Both the position numbers and the translations under genes were made by a program. Positions 1 to 7,340 of a stretch of 15,213 bases of DNA are shown piece by piece. The stretch covers positions 1 to 15,213 of the forward strand of contig JAQGNA010000235.1 in assembly GCA_028292075.1 (NCBI GenBank), written 5' to 3'. The stretch comes from Rhodoferax sp. GTDB taxonomy: Bacteria; Pseudomonadota; Gammaproteobacteria; Burkholderiales; Burkholderiaceae. The notes beneath the pieces are model-generated. The model did no database searches, was not told the DNA's origin, and was given only the letters and a program-made list of their open reading frames with translations. The number at the start of each line of letters is the position of its first letter. Within the stretch, counting starts at the first letter, position 1.

Positions 1-825
1 CTTTTCGGCGGCGCTGGCAAATTCCATCTGGACCATCTTTGAGCCGAGGTTGCGGCGGATGACGGCCTTCTTGCCGGCCTTGAGCATGGGCTTGTGCACA
101 TAGAACTCGTCGGGGTTGACGGCGCCCTGCACCACGGTTTCACCCAGGCCGTAACTCGAGGTGATGAACACGACCTGGTCGAAACCCGATTCGGTGTCCA
201 TGGTGAACATGACGCCGGCGGCGCCGAGATCGGAGCGCACCATGCGCTGTACGCCGGCCGACAAAGCGACCACGTCGTGCGCAAAACCCTTGTGCACGCG
301 GTAGCTGATGGCGCGGTCGTTGTAGAGCGAGGCGAACACCTCTTTCATCTTGTGCAGCACATCCTGGATGCCCACCACGTTCAGGAAAGTTTCCTGCTGG
401 CCGGCGAACGAGGCATCGGGCAAGTCTTCGGCGGTGGCCGAGGAACGCACGGCGAACGAGGCTTCGGGGTTGCCCGCACTGAGTTCGGCAAAAGCCTTGG
501 TGATGGCGGCTTCGAGGTCGGCCGGGAAAGGCTGGGCCTCCACCATGCCGCGGATCTCGGTGCCAGCAACGGCCAGGGCGCGGACGTCCTCGATGTCGAG
601 CTTGGCAAGCCGCTGGCTGATCTTGTCGGCCAGGCCGTCATGGGCCAGGAAGGCACGGAACGCATGGGCCGTGGTGGCGAAGCCCGTGGGCACGCGTACG
701 CCGGTGGGCAGCTGGGAGATCATCTCGCCGAGACTGGCGTTCTTGCCGCCAACCGACTCGACGTCGGTCATTCTCAGGTTTTCAAACGGTACGACCAGGG
801 CGGTCGCGCTGAAGAGTGCAGACAT
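1..825 (-). CDS. ppsA: Phosphoenolpyruvate synthase, N-terminal 275 codons (partial)
   Basis: PpsA converts pyruvate, ATP and water to phosphoenolpyruvate, AMP and phosphate in the cytoplasm; it is the entry step of gluconeogenesis from C3 compounds. The visible part is the N-terminal ATP-grasp (pyruvate phosphate dikinase-type nucleotide-binding) domain. It begins [18 protein letters not shown], carries the family motif [10 protein letters not shown] at residues 26-35, then [20 protein letters not shown] at about residues 125-145, and is still in frame at the left edge. The phosphohistidine swivel and PEP-binding domains lie outside the window. The ATG at 825-823 is supported by GGAG (minus strand of 833-836) 7 nt upstream. 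The divergent neighbour encodes PpsR, the protein that inactivates and reactivates PpsA by threonine phosphorylation, which confirms the call. Nothing seems broken in the visible part. Confidence 0.97.
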   Translation of the reverse strand, partial: MSALFSATALVVPFENLRMTDVESVGGKNASLGEMISQLPTGVRVPTGFATTAHAFRAFLAHDGLADKISQRLAKLDIEDVRALAVAGTEIRGMVEAQPFPADLEAAITKAFAELSAGNPEASFAVRSSATAEDLPDASFAGQQETFLNVVGIQDVLHKMKEVFASLYNDRAISYRVHKGFAHDVVALSAGVQRMVRSDLGAAGVMFTMDTESGFDQVVFITSSYGLGETVVQGAVNPDEFYVHKPMLKAGKKAVIRRNLGSKMVQMEFASAAEK

Positions 826-832
826 GGGAAAG

Positions 833-836
833 CTCC
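833..836 (-). promoter_or_regulatory. Shine-Dalgarno site of ppsA
   Basis: GGAG on the minus strand lies 7 nt upstream of the ATG at 825. It supports this start over any internal Met. Confidence 0.6.
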
Positions 837-976
837 AAAAGTAAAAACCGGGTCTGCGCGCCGCGCGAAAGGGGCTGTGCCCAGGGCGACGCTGATGCCT
901 GCCGCGCATCTTTGGTGTTGTTGGTGTGGGTGGGGGCAGGACATTGAAATGGGGGGCGTGAACGCTCGTTCCGGAC

Positions 977-982
977 ATTGTA
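977..982 (-). promoter_or_regulatory. Possible -10 element of ppsA promoter (TACAAT)
   Basis: The minus strand reads TACAAT, one mismatch from the sigma70 -10 consensus, in the 245-nt divergent ppsA/ppsR gap. It would give a 5' leader of about 145 nt. The matching -35 position (TTCCCG-like at 17-19 nt) is poor, so this is a weak guess. I found no convincing promoter for ppsR on the other strand, and no riboswitch-like structure or operator repeat in 826-1070. Confidence 0.25.
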
Positions 983-1070
983 GGGGCCGGGCGAGCTCGG
1001 CGGGAAATCTGCTCTGTCGGCCGACGTTCCTGCCAGATGTGCGCCGATTCCTGCAGAATGCTGTTTCACC

Positions 1071-1907
1071 ATGTCTGAATCGACCCCCCCCTCCCGCACC
1101 GTCTTCTTCATTTCCGATGGCACCGGCATCACCGCCGAAACCTTCGGCAACGCGATCCTGGCCCAGTTCGAGATGAAGTCGCGCCATGTGCGGCTGCCAT
1201 TCATCGACACCGCCGACAAGGCCCACCAGGCCGTCCGCCAGATCAACCACACGGCCGAACGCGAGGGCCAGAAGCCCATCGTGTTCACCACGCTGGTCGA
1301 CATGGAGATCCTGAAAGTGATCACCGAAGGCTGCAAGGGCATGCTGCTCGACATGTTTGGCACCTTCGTGCATCCGCTCGAGAAGGAACTGCGCATCAAG
1401 TCGAACCACCGCGTTGGCCGGTTCAGCGACGTGAGCAAGAGCAAGGCGTACAACGACCGCATCGAGGCGATCAACTTCTCGCTGGAGCACGACGACGGCC
1501 AGTCGCACCGTGACCTGGAGCAGTCGGACGTGATCCTGGTCGGCGTGAGCCGTAGCGGCAAGACGCCTACATCGCTCTACCTGGCGATGCAGTACGGCCT
1601 GAAGGCCTCGAACTACCCGCTCATTCCCGAAGACTTCGAACGCCGCCAGTTGCCCCCGGCGCTGGTGCCGCACCAGAAAAAGATTTTCGGCCTGAGCATT
1701 CACCCCGACCGGTTGAGCGAGATCCGCAACGAGCGGAGGCCAAATTCGAAGTACGCGTCCATCGAGAACTGCCGCCACGAAGTCAGCGAAGCCGAAGCCA
1801 TGATGCGCCGTGGCGGCATCCGCTGGCTCAGCACCACGACGAAGTCGATCGAAGAGATTGCCACCACCATCCTGCAGGAAATCAAGCCCGAACGGCTGAT
1901 GTACTGA
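1071..1907 (+). CDS. ppsR: PEP synthase regulatory protein (bifunctional kinase/pyrophosphorylase, DUF299)
   Basis: The 278-aa cytoplasmic regulator of PpsA. The family phosphorylates a threonine next to the PpsA catalytic histidine in an ADP-dependent reaction, and removes the phosphate in a Pi-dependent, pyrophosphate-forming reaction. The N-terminus (RTVFFISDGTGITAET, residues 9-24) is the typical family start. The nucleotide-binding P-loop is GVSRSGKT at residues 158-165, followed by PTSLYLAMQYG. Length is normal for the family (about 270-280 aa). The start ATG at 1071 has no strong Shine-Dalgarno, but the protein aligns with the family from its first residues. The gene is divergent from ppsA, the usual arrangement in proteobacteria, and its stop lies 6 nt from the convergent stop of the dehydrogenase gene. 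Confidence 0.96.
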   Translation: MSESTPPSRTVFFISDGTGITAETFGNAILAQFEMKSRHVRLPFIDTADKAHQAVRQINHTAEREGQKPIVFTTLVDMEILKVITEGCKGMLLDMFGTFVHPLEKELRIKSNHRVGRFSDVSKSKAYNDRIEAINFSLEHDDGQSHRDLEQSDVILVGVSRSGKTPTSLYLAMQYGLKASNYPLIPEDFERRQLPPALVPHQKKIFGLSIHPDRLSEIRNERRPNSKYASIENCRHEVSEAEAMMRRGGIRWLSTTTKSIEEIATTILQEIKPERLMY

Positions 1908-1917
1908 GCCGGCTCAG
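1904..1917. repeat. 14-bp perfect palindrome joining two convergent stop codons
   Basis: CTGAGCCGGCTCAG is its own reverse complement. Its left half contains the TGA of ppsR (1905-1907) and its right half, read on the minus strand, the TGA of the dehydrogenase gene (1914-1916). The two genes therefore end in the same short palindrome. No loop or U-tract is present, so it is not a canonical terminator. Confidence 0.6.
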
Positions 1918-2630
1918 CGCCGCAGCCGCAGCAGGCTTGGCGGCAAGCCATTCAGCAGGGCCACCAGCCAGCGCATCTGCCACGGGAACACGCAGCGGGC
2001 GCGGCGCTCGGCGATGGCGCGGGTGATGTGCTCCACCGCTTCAGCCTCGGACACGAGGAACGGCTTGTGGCCCGCGTCGCCACCGTTCAACGCCCTCAGC
2101 TTGGCCGTGTCCACATAACCCGGCACGATGGCCGTCACCGCGATGCCGAAGGGCGCCAGCGCCGTGCGGTAGCTGTCGCACAGGCTGAGCACGCTGCGTT
2201 TGGTGGCGGCGTAGAGCGAGGCGCCGGGATGCTCCTTCAGCCAACCGGCCACCGACGAGATCGCCACCAGCTGGCCCGCCCCGCGCTGCACCATGTCGGC
2301 GGCGGCCAGCTCGAACACCTGCGCCAGCCCGCCCACATTGGTCTGCAGCATGCGCAGCGTGGTGGCCTGGTCGAGCGGATGGCGGCGGTGGTTGAAGTAG
2401 AAACCCGCGGCCACGATCAGCAGGTCGATCCCGACCGCGTTGAAACGGGCCATCGCCTCGGCCACGGCGGCGCGGTCGGTCACGTCCAGTGCGACCGCGT
2501 CCACGCCGGCATCGGCCGGCAGCCGCGCCAGGTCACGGCCGCAGACCGTGACCGCATGCCCGGCGCCGCGGTAATGCCGCGCCAGCGCCAGGCCGATGCC
2601 GCTGGTGCCGCCGATGATCACGACGCGCAT
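1914..2630 (-). CDS. Short-chain dehydrogenase/reductase of the lipid cluster
   Basis: A 238-aa classical SDR that probably uses NAD(P)H to oxidise or reduce an alcohol/ketone. Visible motifs: nucleotide-binding GGTSGIG at residues 7-13, LDVTD at 48-52 for adenine-ring contacts, and the catalytic tetrad N98, S126, Y140 and K144 (YAATK). The usual NNAG motif is changed to VAAG at 73-76. The C-terminus (from about residue 214) is rich in Trp, Leu and Arg (MRWLVALLNGLP) and may associate with the membrane. The ATG at 2630-2628 overlaps the end of the patatin-like gene by 13 nt, so the two are probably translationally coupled. The substrate is unknown. The setting beside CDP-alcohol and phosphatase enzymes suggests a lipid-linked alcohol or a fatty chain, but that is inference. 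Confidence 0.9.
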   Translation of the reverse strand: MRVVIIGGTSGIGLALARHYRGAGHAVTVCGRDLARLPADAGVDAVALDVTDRAAVAEAMARFNAVGIDLLIVAAGFYFNHRRHPLDQATTLRMLQTNVGGLAQVFELAAADMVQRGAGQLVAISSVAGWLKEHPGASLYAATKRSVLSLCDSYRTALAPFGIAVTAIVPGYVDTAKLRALNGGDAGHKPFLVSEAEAVEHITRAIAERRARCVFPWQMRWLVALLNGLPPSLLRLRR

Positions 2631-3730
2631 GGCCGGGCCCGGTTGAAGAGGTTCACGTTGCGCATCGTCGCCTTCGCTCCCGCCGCGGCAGCGCGCAGCG
2701 CCTCGGCGGCGCGGGCGTAGCCGTACTGCCACTGGTCTTCGATGTGGCGCGCATAGGTGGCATGGTCCGCGGGCACATGCAGGCCGATGCGGTTGCGGCG
2801 CCAGTCGATGGTCCGATGGACCTGCTGGCGCGCCAACACGCTGCGCACGTCGGAGCTGTCGATCCAGGCGTCGGCATGCTCGGCGTGCACGTGACGCAGG
2901 CGCTGGTTGCCGTCCAGCCCGAGCACGGCGCGCCAGGCCGGGATGGAGAGGGCCTGATCGAACGGTTGCTTGAATTCCATCAGCACCTCGCCTGCCAGGC
3001 GGCGCGCCACCTCGATGGGAAACAGGTCGACCACACCGCCGATGTAGTGCTGCCCCGCGTGGGCCACGCAGCGAAAGTAGAAGAAGTCGGCGATCGACAG
3101 CCGGCAGGCCGTGCCCAGCGGCATGGCCACGTCGGCCGCCACGCCGCTGGCAATCGCATGCTCGCCCCAGCAGCTGGCGGCGAACGGCGAGGCCATGCCC
3201 TGCAGCAGCGCCGCGGTGCGGGCGTCGCCGAACACCGTCTCTTCGACCAGCTTGCGGCCGGCGCGCGGCCGGCCCACGTCGCCCTGGCCGAACAGCAGGC
3301 GCCCGCCGATCACGGCCACGGCCACGGCCAGGGTGGGTCCGGCGCTCGCCGCCCCCGAAGGCAGGGGCAGGTGCATCGGCGCTTCGAACAGGTAGTCGCC
3401 GAACAGGTCGGGCACCAGGGGTGCGGCACGCCCATCGAGCCGGCGCCGTGCCGCGCGTGCCAGCAGCCTCGCGATGCCGGCCTGCGGGCCGGGCTGCAGG
3501 TCGCGCCAGAACGCGTGCATCGCGGGCGAGGCCAGCCAGGCCTTGCGCTGCCTGTCGTCGGGCAGGCCCTGCACGATGGCCGCGGCCAGGGCGCCACCGC
3601 AACTGGCGAGCAAAACGTCTGGGGCGCGCCCCGCATCGCAGGCGGCCGCGTGCATGCCGAGGTAGATGCCGAAACGCATGCCGCCGCCGGCAAACACCAT
3701 GCAGCGCCGGTACTTTGGGGGCTGGTTCAT
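2618..3730 (-). CDS. Patatin-like phospholipase family protein with degenerate catalytic dyad
   Basis: A 370-aa protein with a patatin fold signature in its first 50 residues: oxyanion-hole glycines GGGMR at 15-19, then the nucleophile elbow LASCGGA with Ser43. The canonical elbow is G-x-S-x-G; here the first Gly is Leu41. Patatins use a Ser-Asp dyad with Asp in a D-G-G/A motif. The matching segment here is HYIGGVVDLFP (228-238), where Ile230 stands in place of Asp; the codon is ATC. The protein may therefore be inactive as a lipase, use another acidic residue, or bind lipid rather than cleave it. The C-terminal third (about 250-370) has no motif I recognise. The start ATG (3730-3728) has no clear Shine-Dalgarno. 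It precedes and overlaps the SDR gene and is divergent from ynbD. Family assignment is firm, activity uncertain. Confidence 0.85.
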   Translation of the reverse strand: MNQPPKYRRCMVFAGGGMRFGIYLGMHAAACDAGRAPDVLLASCGGALAAAIVQGLPDDRQRKAWLASPAMHAFWRDLQPGPQAGIARLLARAARRRLDGRAAPLVPDLFGDYLFEAPMHLPLPSGAASAGPTLAVAVAVIGGRLLFGQGDVGRPRAGRKLVEETVFGDARTAALLQGMASPFAASCWGEHAIASGVAADVAMPLGTACRLSIADFFYFRCVAHAGQHYIGGVVDLFPIEVARRLAGEVLMEFKQPFDQALSIPAWRAVLGLDGNQRLRHVHAEHADAWIDSSDVRSVLARQQVHRTIDWRRNRIGLHVPADHATYARHIEDQWQYGYARAAEALRAAAAGAKATMRNVNLFNRARPCAS

Positions 3731-3781
3731 GGGGCTTAAGATAACCGAGGCCCGACATCAACCCGGAAAGAACAGGCACCC
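3731..3781. promoter_or_regulatory. Compact divergent spacer between patatin-like gene and ynbD
   Basis: Only 51 nt separate the two divergent start codons, and any promoters for both units must lie here or inside the genes. It contains CTTAAG, a 6-bp palindrome, and weak AT-rich hexamers (TAAGAT on plus, TTATCT on minus), but no convincing -35/-10 pair on either strand. An AGG about 7 nt before the ynbD ATG is the only ribosome-site candidate. Confidence 0.35.
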
Positions 3782-4966
3782 ATGGCGCAATCACGCGCGG
3801 CGACCGGCACCCGCGTGGCGCTCGCGGCGGTCAACGCTTCGGTCTTCGGCCTGTGTTACCTGCTGGCCAACTACCACGCCGGGCAGCGCGGCATCCTGCG
3901 CAACGTCGCCCTGCCGTTCGAGGCGGACATGCCCTTCGTTCCATGGCTGATCGTGCCCTACATGAGCAGCGGGCCCCTGTTCCTGGCGGCATTTTTCCTG
4001 GTGCGCAGCGGCGACGACCTGCGGGTGCTGAGCCAGCGGCTGCTGCTGGCCACGGTGACCGCCGCCATGGTCTTCGTCTGGTGGCCGCTGCGCTACGGCA
4101 TGCCCCGGCCGCCTGTGGCCGCGAACGCACTGGCGCCGCTGTTCGACCTGCTGGCGGCCCTGGACGCGCCCTACAACCAGCTGCCTTCGCTGCACGTGGC
4201 GTATGGCCTGATCCTGTGGCTGGCCCTGCGCCGTGTGCCGCGGGCGACGTGGGCGCGCGCGGCACTCGCGACCTGGCTGGCGCTGACCAGTGCATCCACC
4301 CTCCTGGTGCACCAGCACCGCCTGCTCGACGTGCTGGCCGGCCTGGGGCTCGGCCTGCTGTGCCGCGCCGTCGTGCGGGCAGACCGCGACGAGCCTCACG
4401 TGGCGCTGTACTACGCCATGGCCGGCGGCATGGCCGCGGTGGTCGGCACAGTCGCCTGGCCCCTGGCGCTCACGGTGTATGTCAGCGCCAGCCTGTGGCT
4501 GGTGGCCCTGGCCTACGGCCGCCTCGACCGCCGCTTCCTGCGCAAGCGGGCGGGCCGCCACCCGTGGTGGATCTGGAGCCTGTACGCCCCCTACCTCCTC
4601 GGGTACCGGCTCACCTGGCTGGCCGTCATATGGCGCGGGCGACGGCACCCCGCCCTGCTGCAGTGCGGCCCGCAACTTTGGATCGGCCGCCGCCTGCGTG
4701 CCGCCGAAGCCGCCGCGCTGCCCACGGCCTGCACCGTGATCGACCTCGCGGCCGAACTGCCCGAGACCGCGGCGCTGCACGCCCACCGCTACCTTCATTT
4801 CCCCCTGCTCGACATCGTGACGCCGCCGGCGGAGGCGGTGCGCGAGATCGTGGACACCGTCCGCCAGGAGATCGATGCCGGCCGCAACGTCTACCTGCAT
4901 TGCGCCATGGGCCTGCGCCGCTGCGTGGTCATCGGCCAGGCGGCCCTGGCAAGATCGGCGCCATGA
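3782..4966 (+). CDS. ynbD: YnbD-like membrane PAP2 phosphatase fused to a dual-specificity phosphatase domain
   Basis: A 394-aa inner-membrane protein with two phosphatase modules. The N-terminal two thirds hold about seven or eight hydrophobic segments with a PAP2 site: RP at 109-110, PSLH at 135-138, and S172-x6-H179-x3-D183. The Lys of motif 1 and the Arg of motif 3 are not conserved. The C-terminal part is a tyrosine/dual-specificity phosphatase: LDIV (D344 is a possible general acid) and the HCX5R loop HCAMGLRR with C374 and R380. The residue after R380 is Cys instead of the usual Ser/Thr, and the protein ends 14 residues later, so the helices that normally follow the loop are missing. 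Known relatives (E. coli YnbD) share the fusion but have no established substrate; a lipid phosphate is likely. Its stop overlaps the ynbA start (ATGA). Confidence 0.88.
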   Translation: MAQSRAATGTRVALAAVNASVFGLCYLLANYHAGQRGILRNVALPFEADMPFVPWLIVPYMSSGPLFLAAFFLVRSGDDLRVLSQRLLLATVTAAMVFVWWPLRYGMPRPPVAANALAPLFDLLAALDAPYNQLPSLHVAYGLILWLALRRVPRATWARAALATWLALTSASTLLVHQHRLLDVLAGLGLGLLCRAVVRADRDEPHVALYYAMAGGMAAVVGTVAWPLALTVYVSASLWLVALAYGRLDRRFLRKRAGRHPWWIWSLYAPYLLGYRLTWLAVIWRGRRHPALLQCGPQLWIGRRLRAAEAAALPTACTVIDLAAELPETAALHAHRYLHFPLLDIVTPPAEAVREIVDTVRQEIDAGRNVYLHCAMGLRRCVVIGQAALARSAP

Positions 4967-5580
4967 GCTTTTCCATCTACCAACTCAAGCCGCGGTTCCA
5001 GCTGTTGCTGCGTCCTGCCCTTGCCGCCCTGGCCCGGGCCGGCGTGAGCCCGAACCAGGTGACGGTGGCTGCGATGGTGCTGAGCGTGGCCTACGGCGCG
5101 GCGCTGGCGCTGCACCCCGACGACGCGCGGCTCTGGGCCGGCCTTGCGCCGTTCCTGCTGGTGCGCATGGCACTGAACGCGATCGACGGCATGCTGGCCA
5201 GCCACACCGGCCAAAAGAGCCGGCTCGGCGCCCTGCTCAACGAAATGGGCGATCAGGTGTCCGACGTGGCGCTCGCCCTGCCCTTTGCGCTGGCCGCCGG
5301 CATCGTCGCACCGCTCGTCGTGGTGCTGGTGGTGGCCGGCCTGCTGGTGGAGTTCGCCGGCGTGCTGGCCTTGCAGGTGGGCGCCGCACGCCGCTTCGAT
5401 GGCCCGCTGGGCAAGAGCGACCGCGCCTTCGGCTTCGGTCTGCTCGGGCTGCTCGTCGCCGCGGGCGTGGCGCCGGCCTGGCTCAACGGCCTGTTGTGGC
5501 TGATGCTGGGACTGGCGGGCTGGACGCTGCTGAACCGCCTGCGGGCGGCGCTGCGTCATGGCGCGCCACCGACACCGTGA
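4963..5580 (+). CDS. ynbA: YnbA-like CDP-alcohol phosphatidyltransferase
   Basis: A 205-aa integral membrane enzyme of the CDP-alcohol phosphatidyltransferase family, which transfers a phosphatidyl or related group from a CDP-lipid to an alcohol. The family motif D-x2-D-G-x2-A-R-x8-G-x3-D-x3-D is recognisable at residues 72-97: N72, D75, G76, A79, S80, G89, N93, D97. Two of the four Asp positions (first and third) are Asn and the Arg is Ser. The start MSFSIYQLKPRFQ and the segment LLNEMGDQVSDVAL fit the YnbA subgroup rather than PgsA or PssA. Hydrophobic segments follow at about 33-50, 103-140 and 155-190. The ATG overlaps the ynbD stop (ATGA), so the two are co-translated. The last 98 bp overlap ynbC on the other strand. 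The acceptor alcohol is unknown. Confidence 0.9.
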   Translation: MSFSIYQLKPRFQLLLRPALAALARAGVSPNQVTVAAMVLSVAYGAALALHPDDARLWAGLAPFLLVRMALNAIDGMLASHTGQKSRLGALLNEMGDQVSDVALALPFALAAGIVAPLVVVLVVAGLLVEFAGVLALQVGAARRFDGPLGKSDRAFGFGLLGLLVAAGVAPAWLNGLLWLMLGLAGWTLLNRLRAALRHGAPPTP

Positions 5581-7327
5581 AGATGCCGGCGATGCCCACC
5601 GCGCTGGCGATCTTGCGCAGCCCGACGCTGGCCACCAGCGCGTCCATCTCGGCCTGGGGCCGGGGCCGCATGCGCCACGGCTCGCCCAGGTGATTGGTCA
5701 GGGTCTTGGCGATCAGCAGCAGTTGGGGATGCCAGGGCTGGCCGGTATAGACCAGGTGGCCGCCGGGCCGCAACTGCCCGGCGATGCCGCGCAATGAGGC
5801 GAGCACACGCGCGTTGTCGCCGAACAGCTCGTACAGCCCGGAGACGACCACGATGTCATAGGCCGCGGCGCCTTCCGGGTAGCTGGCCGGGTCGAACGCA
5901 TCGCGCCGCTCGCAGACGATGTGGTTGCGCAGCGCCAATGCGTCCGCCAGCTGGCGGGCCTGCGCCAGGTTCGCCTCGTCCACGTCGCGCAGCGTGACCT
6001 CGATGTCCTGCGCCTGGAACCGCTTCAGCGTCTCCAGCACATACCGCCCGCCGCCGGCCGCCACGTCGAGGATGCGCAGCGGCCGGCCCGGTGGATGGCC
6101 GGCGATCAGTTCGCCCAGCAGTTGCTGCAGCTGCGCCTTGCGCTGGCGGATGCCGCGCCAGCCGATGGCGTCGAGGTAGCCGCGGTCGATGCCCTTGCCG
6201 ATGCCCATGCGGCCGCCGGCCCGGTTGCGGTAGACGTAATCGAGCGAGGCGCCCGAGTCGAAGCCCTGCGCCATGCCGATGCGCATGCCGTCGCTCAGGT
6301 GGCCCAGCCGGCCCAGCATGGTCTTCTGCAGGCCATAGAAAGCGTTCTCCAGCGCGCCACCGGCCCGGCCCTGCTGCATCGCAGCCAGGGTGCGGGCGCT
6401 GGCGCTGCTGCTGTCGGCGCTTTCATAGGTCGACAGCGGCGGCAGGGCCTGCGCGAAACATTCGGCGATGAAGGCCTGGGTGGCCTGCAGCGCGGCCTGC
6501 CGCTGAGCGGTGTCCTCGTAGAAGATCGCGTGGTGGCAGTTCGGGATCACCAGGTAGCGCTTCAGCGGCGAGGCCAGCCGGTCGAAGAACAGCCGCTGCG
6601 GCGCCTGCTTCACCACGTAGTCCTTGTCGGCCACCAGCATCAGCACCGGCGTGTCGATGGCTTGCGCGTCGGCCACCACCCGTGCCGCGGTGTCCGCCAG
6701 GTCGAGCAGCACGCGCGCGGAGATGTTGCGCGTGATCAGCGGGTCGGCGTCATAAGCCGCGGCCTCCGCGCGCGAATGCGTGAGCATGCCCGAGCGGATG
6801 TAGCTGGTGATGTTGAGCCCGGCGTTCAGCCGCAGGCCGAGCCGCAGCGCCGGCTTGGCCAGCGGCACGTACAGGTTGATGTCGAACGCCGCCGCGGCCA
6901 TGACCACGCCGCGCACGCGGGGCGCATAGTCGTGCAGCCAGGTGGCCGCGATCACCGCGCCAACGCTGTTGGCCACGATCAGCATGTCCTCGACGGCAAT
7001 GCCGTACGCGGCCTGCAGGTGGCGCACGAAGACTTCGAAGTCCTGCACCACGGCCTGGAAGCTCGGCGCATCGCCACGGGCACCCGGCGAATGCCCGTGG
7101 CCTCGCGCGTCCCAGGCAAAGGCCCAATGCCCGGTGAAGCCGAGTTGCTCGACCAACGGCGCGATGCGGCCCGAATGCTCATGGCCCCGGTGCAGGAAGA
7201 CCAGTGCCCGGCGCGCCCCGGCGGCCGGCTCCAAGGGCTCCCAGGCGCGGTAGAACAGGCGGGTCTGGTCGAAGCTGTCGAAGCCCGATTCAGTGGATTG
7301 CCAGGCGGCGGTGGGCAAAGGCGTCAT
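5483..7327 (-). CDS. ynbC: YnbC-like alpha/beta-hydrolase fused to SAM-dependent methyltransferase
   Basis: A 614-aa two-enzyme fusion. Residues about 20-295 form a monoacylglycerol-lipase-like alpha/beta hydrolase: HRGHEHSGR at 46-54, WDARGHGHS at 72-80, nucleophile elbow ANSVG with Ser121 (first Gly replaced by Ala), probable acid D236 in ADKDYVV, and His265/His266. Residues about 325-395 are a Gly/Arg/Tyr-rich bridge (ENAFYGL, DYVYRNRAGG). Residues about 400-590 form a class I methyltransferase with SAM-binding ILDVAAGGG at 419-427, RDVD at 447-450 and VVVSGLYELF at 493-502. The start ATG at 7327 lies 13 nt after the ynbB stop; an upstream ATG at 7372 would overlap ynbB and adds unrelated residues. 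The final 25 or so residues, low-complexity Ala/Pro/Ser, fall in the overlap with ynbA. Substrates are unknown; a lipid head group or acyl ester is likely. Confidence 0.9.
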   Translation of the reverse strand: MTPLPTAAWQSTESGFDSFDQTRLFYRAWEPLEPAAGARRALVFLHRGHEHSGRIAPLVEQLGFTGHWAFAWDARGHGHSPGARGDAPSFQAVVQDFEVFVRHLQAAYGIAVEDMLIVANSVGAVIAATWLHDYAPRVRGVVMAAAAFDINLYVPLAKPALRLGLRLNAGLNITSYIRSGMLTHSRAEAAAYDADPLITRNISARVLLDLADTAARVVADAQAIDTPVLMLVADKDYVVKQAPQRLFFDRLASPLKRYLVIPNCHHAIFYEDTAQRQAALQATQAFIAECFAQALPPLSTYESADSSSASARTLAAMQQGRAGGALENAFYGLQKTMLGRLGHLSDGMRIGMAQGFDSGASLDYVYRNRAGGRMGIGKGIDRGYLDAIGWRGIRQRKAQLQQLLGELIAGHPPGRPLRILDVAAGGGRYVLETLKRFQAQDIEVTLRDVDEANLAQARQLADALALRNHIVCERRDAFDPASYPEGAAAYDIVVVSGLYELFGDNARVLASLRGIAGQLRPGGHLVYTGQPWHPQLLLIAKTLTNHLGEPWRMRPRPQAEMDALVASVGLRKIASAVGIAGIFTVSVARHDAAPPAGGSAASSPPVPASATTGR

Positions 7328-7340
7328 ACAGCGGTTTTTC

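Noticed and set aside
94..1176. Plus-strand open frame across ppsA and the ppsA/ppsR gap
   Set aside because: It is antisense to ppsA and runs into ppsR in the wrong frame, with no recognisable protein features.
2631..3794. Long minus-strand frame continuing upstream of the SDR through the patatin region
   Set aside because: It is the out-of-frame reading of the patatin-like gene, low complexity Arg/Ala/Pro, while the other frame carries the patatin motifs.
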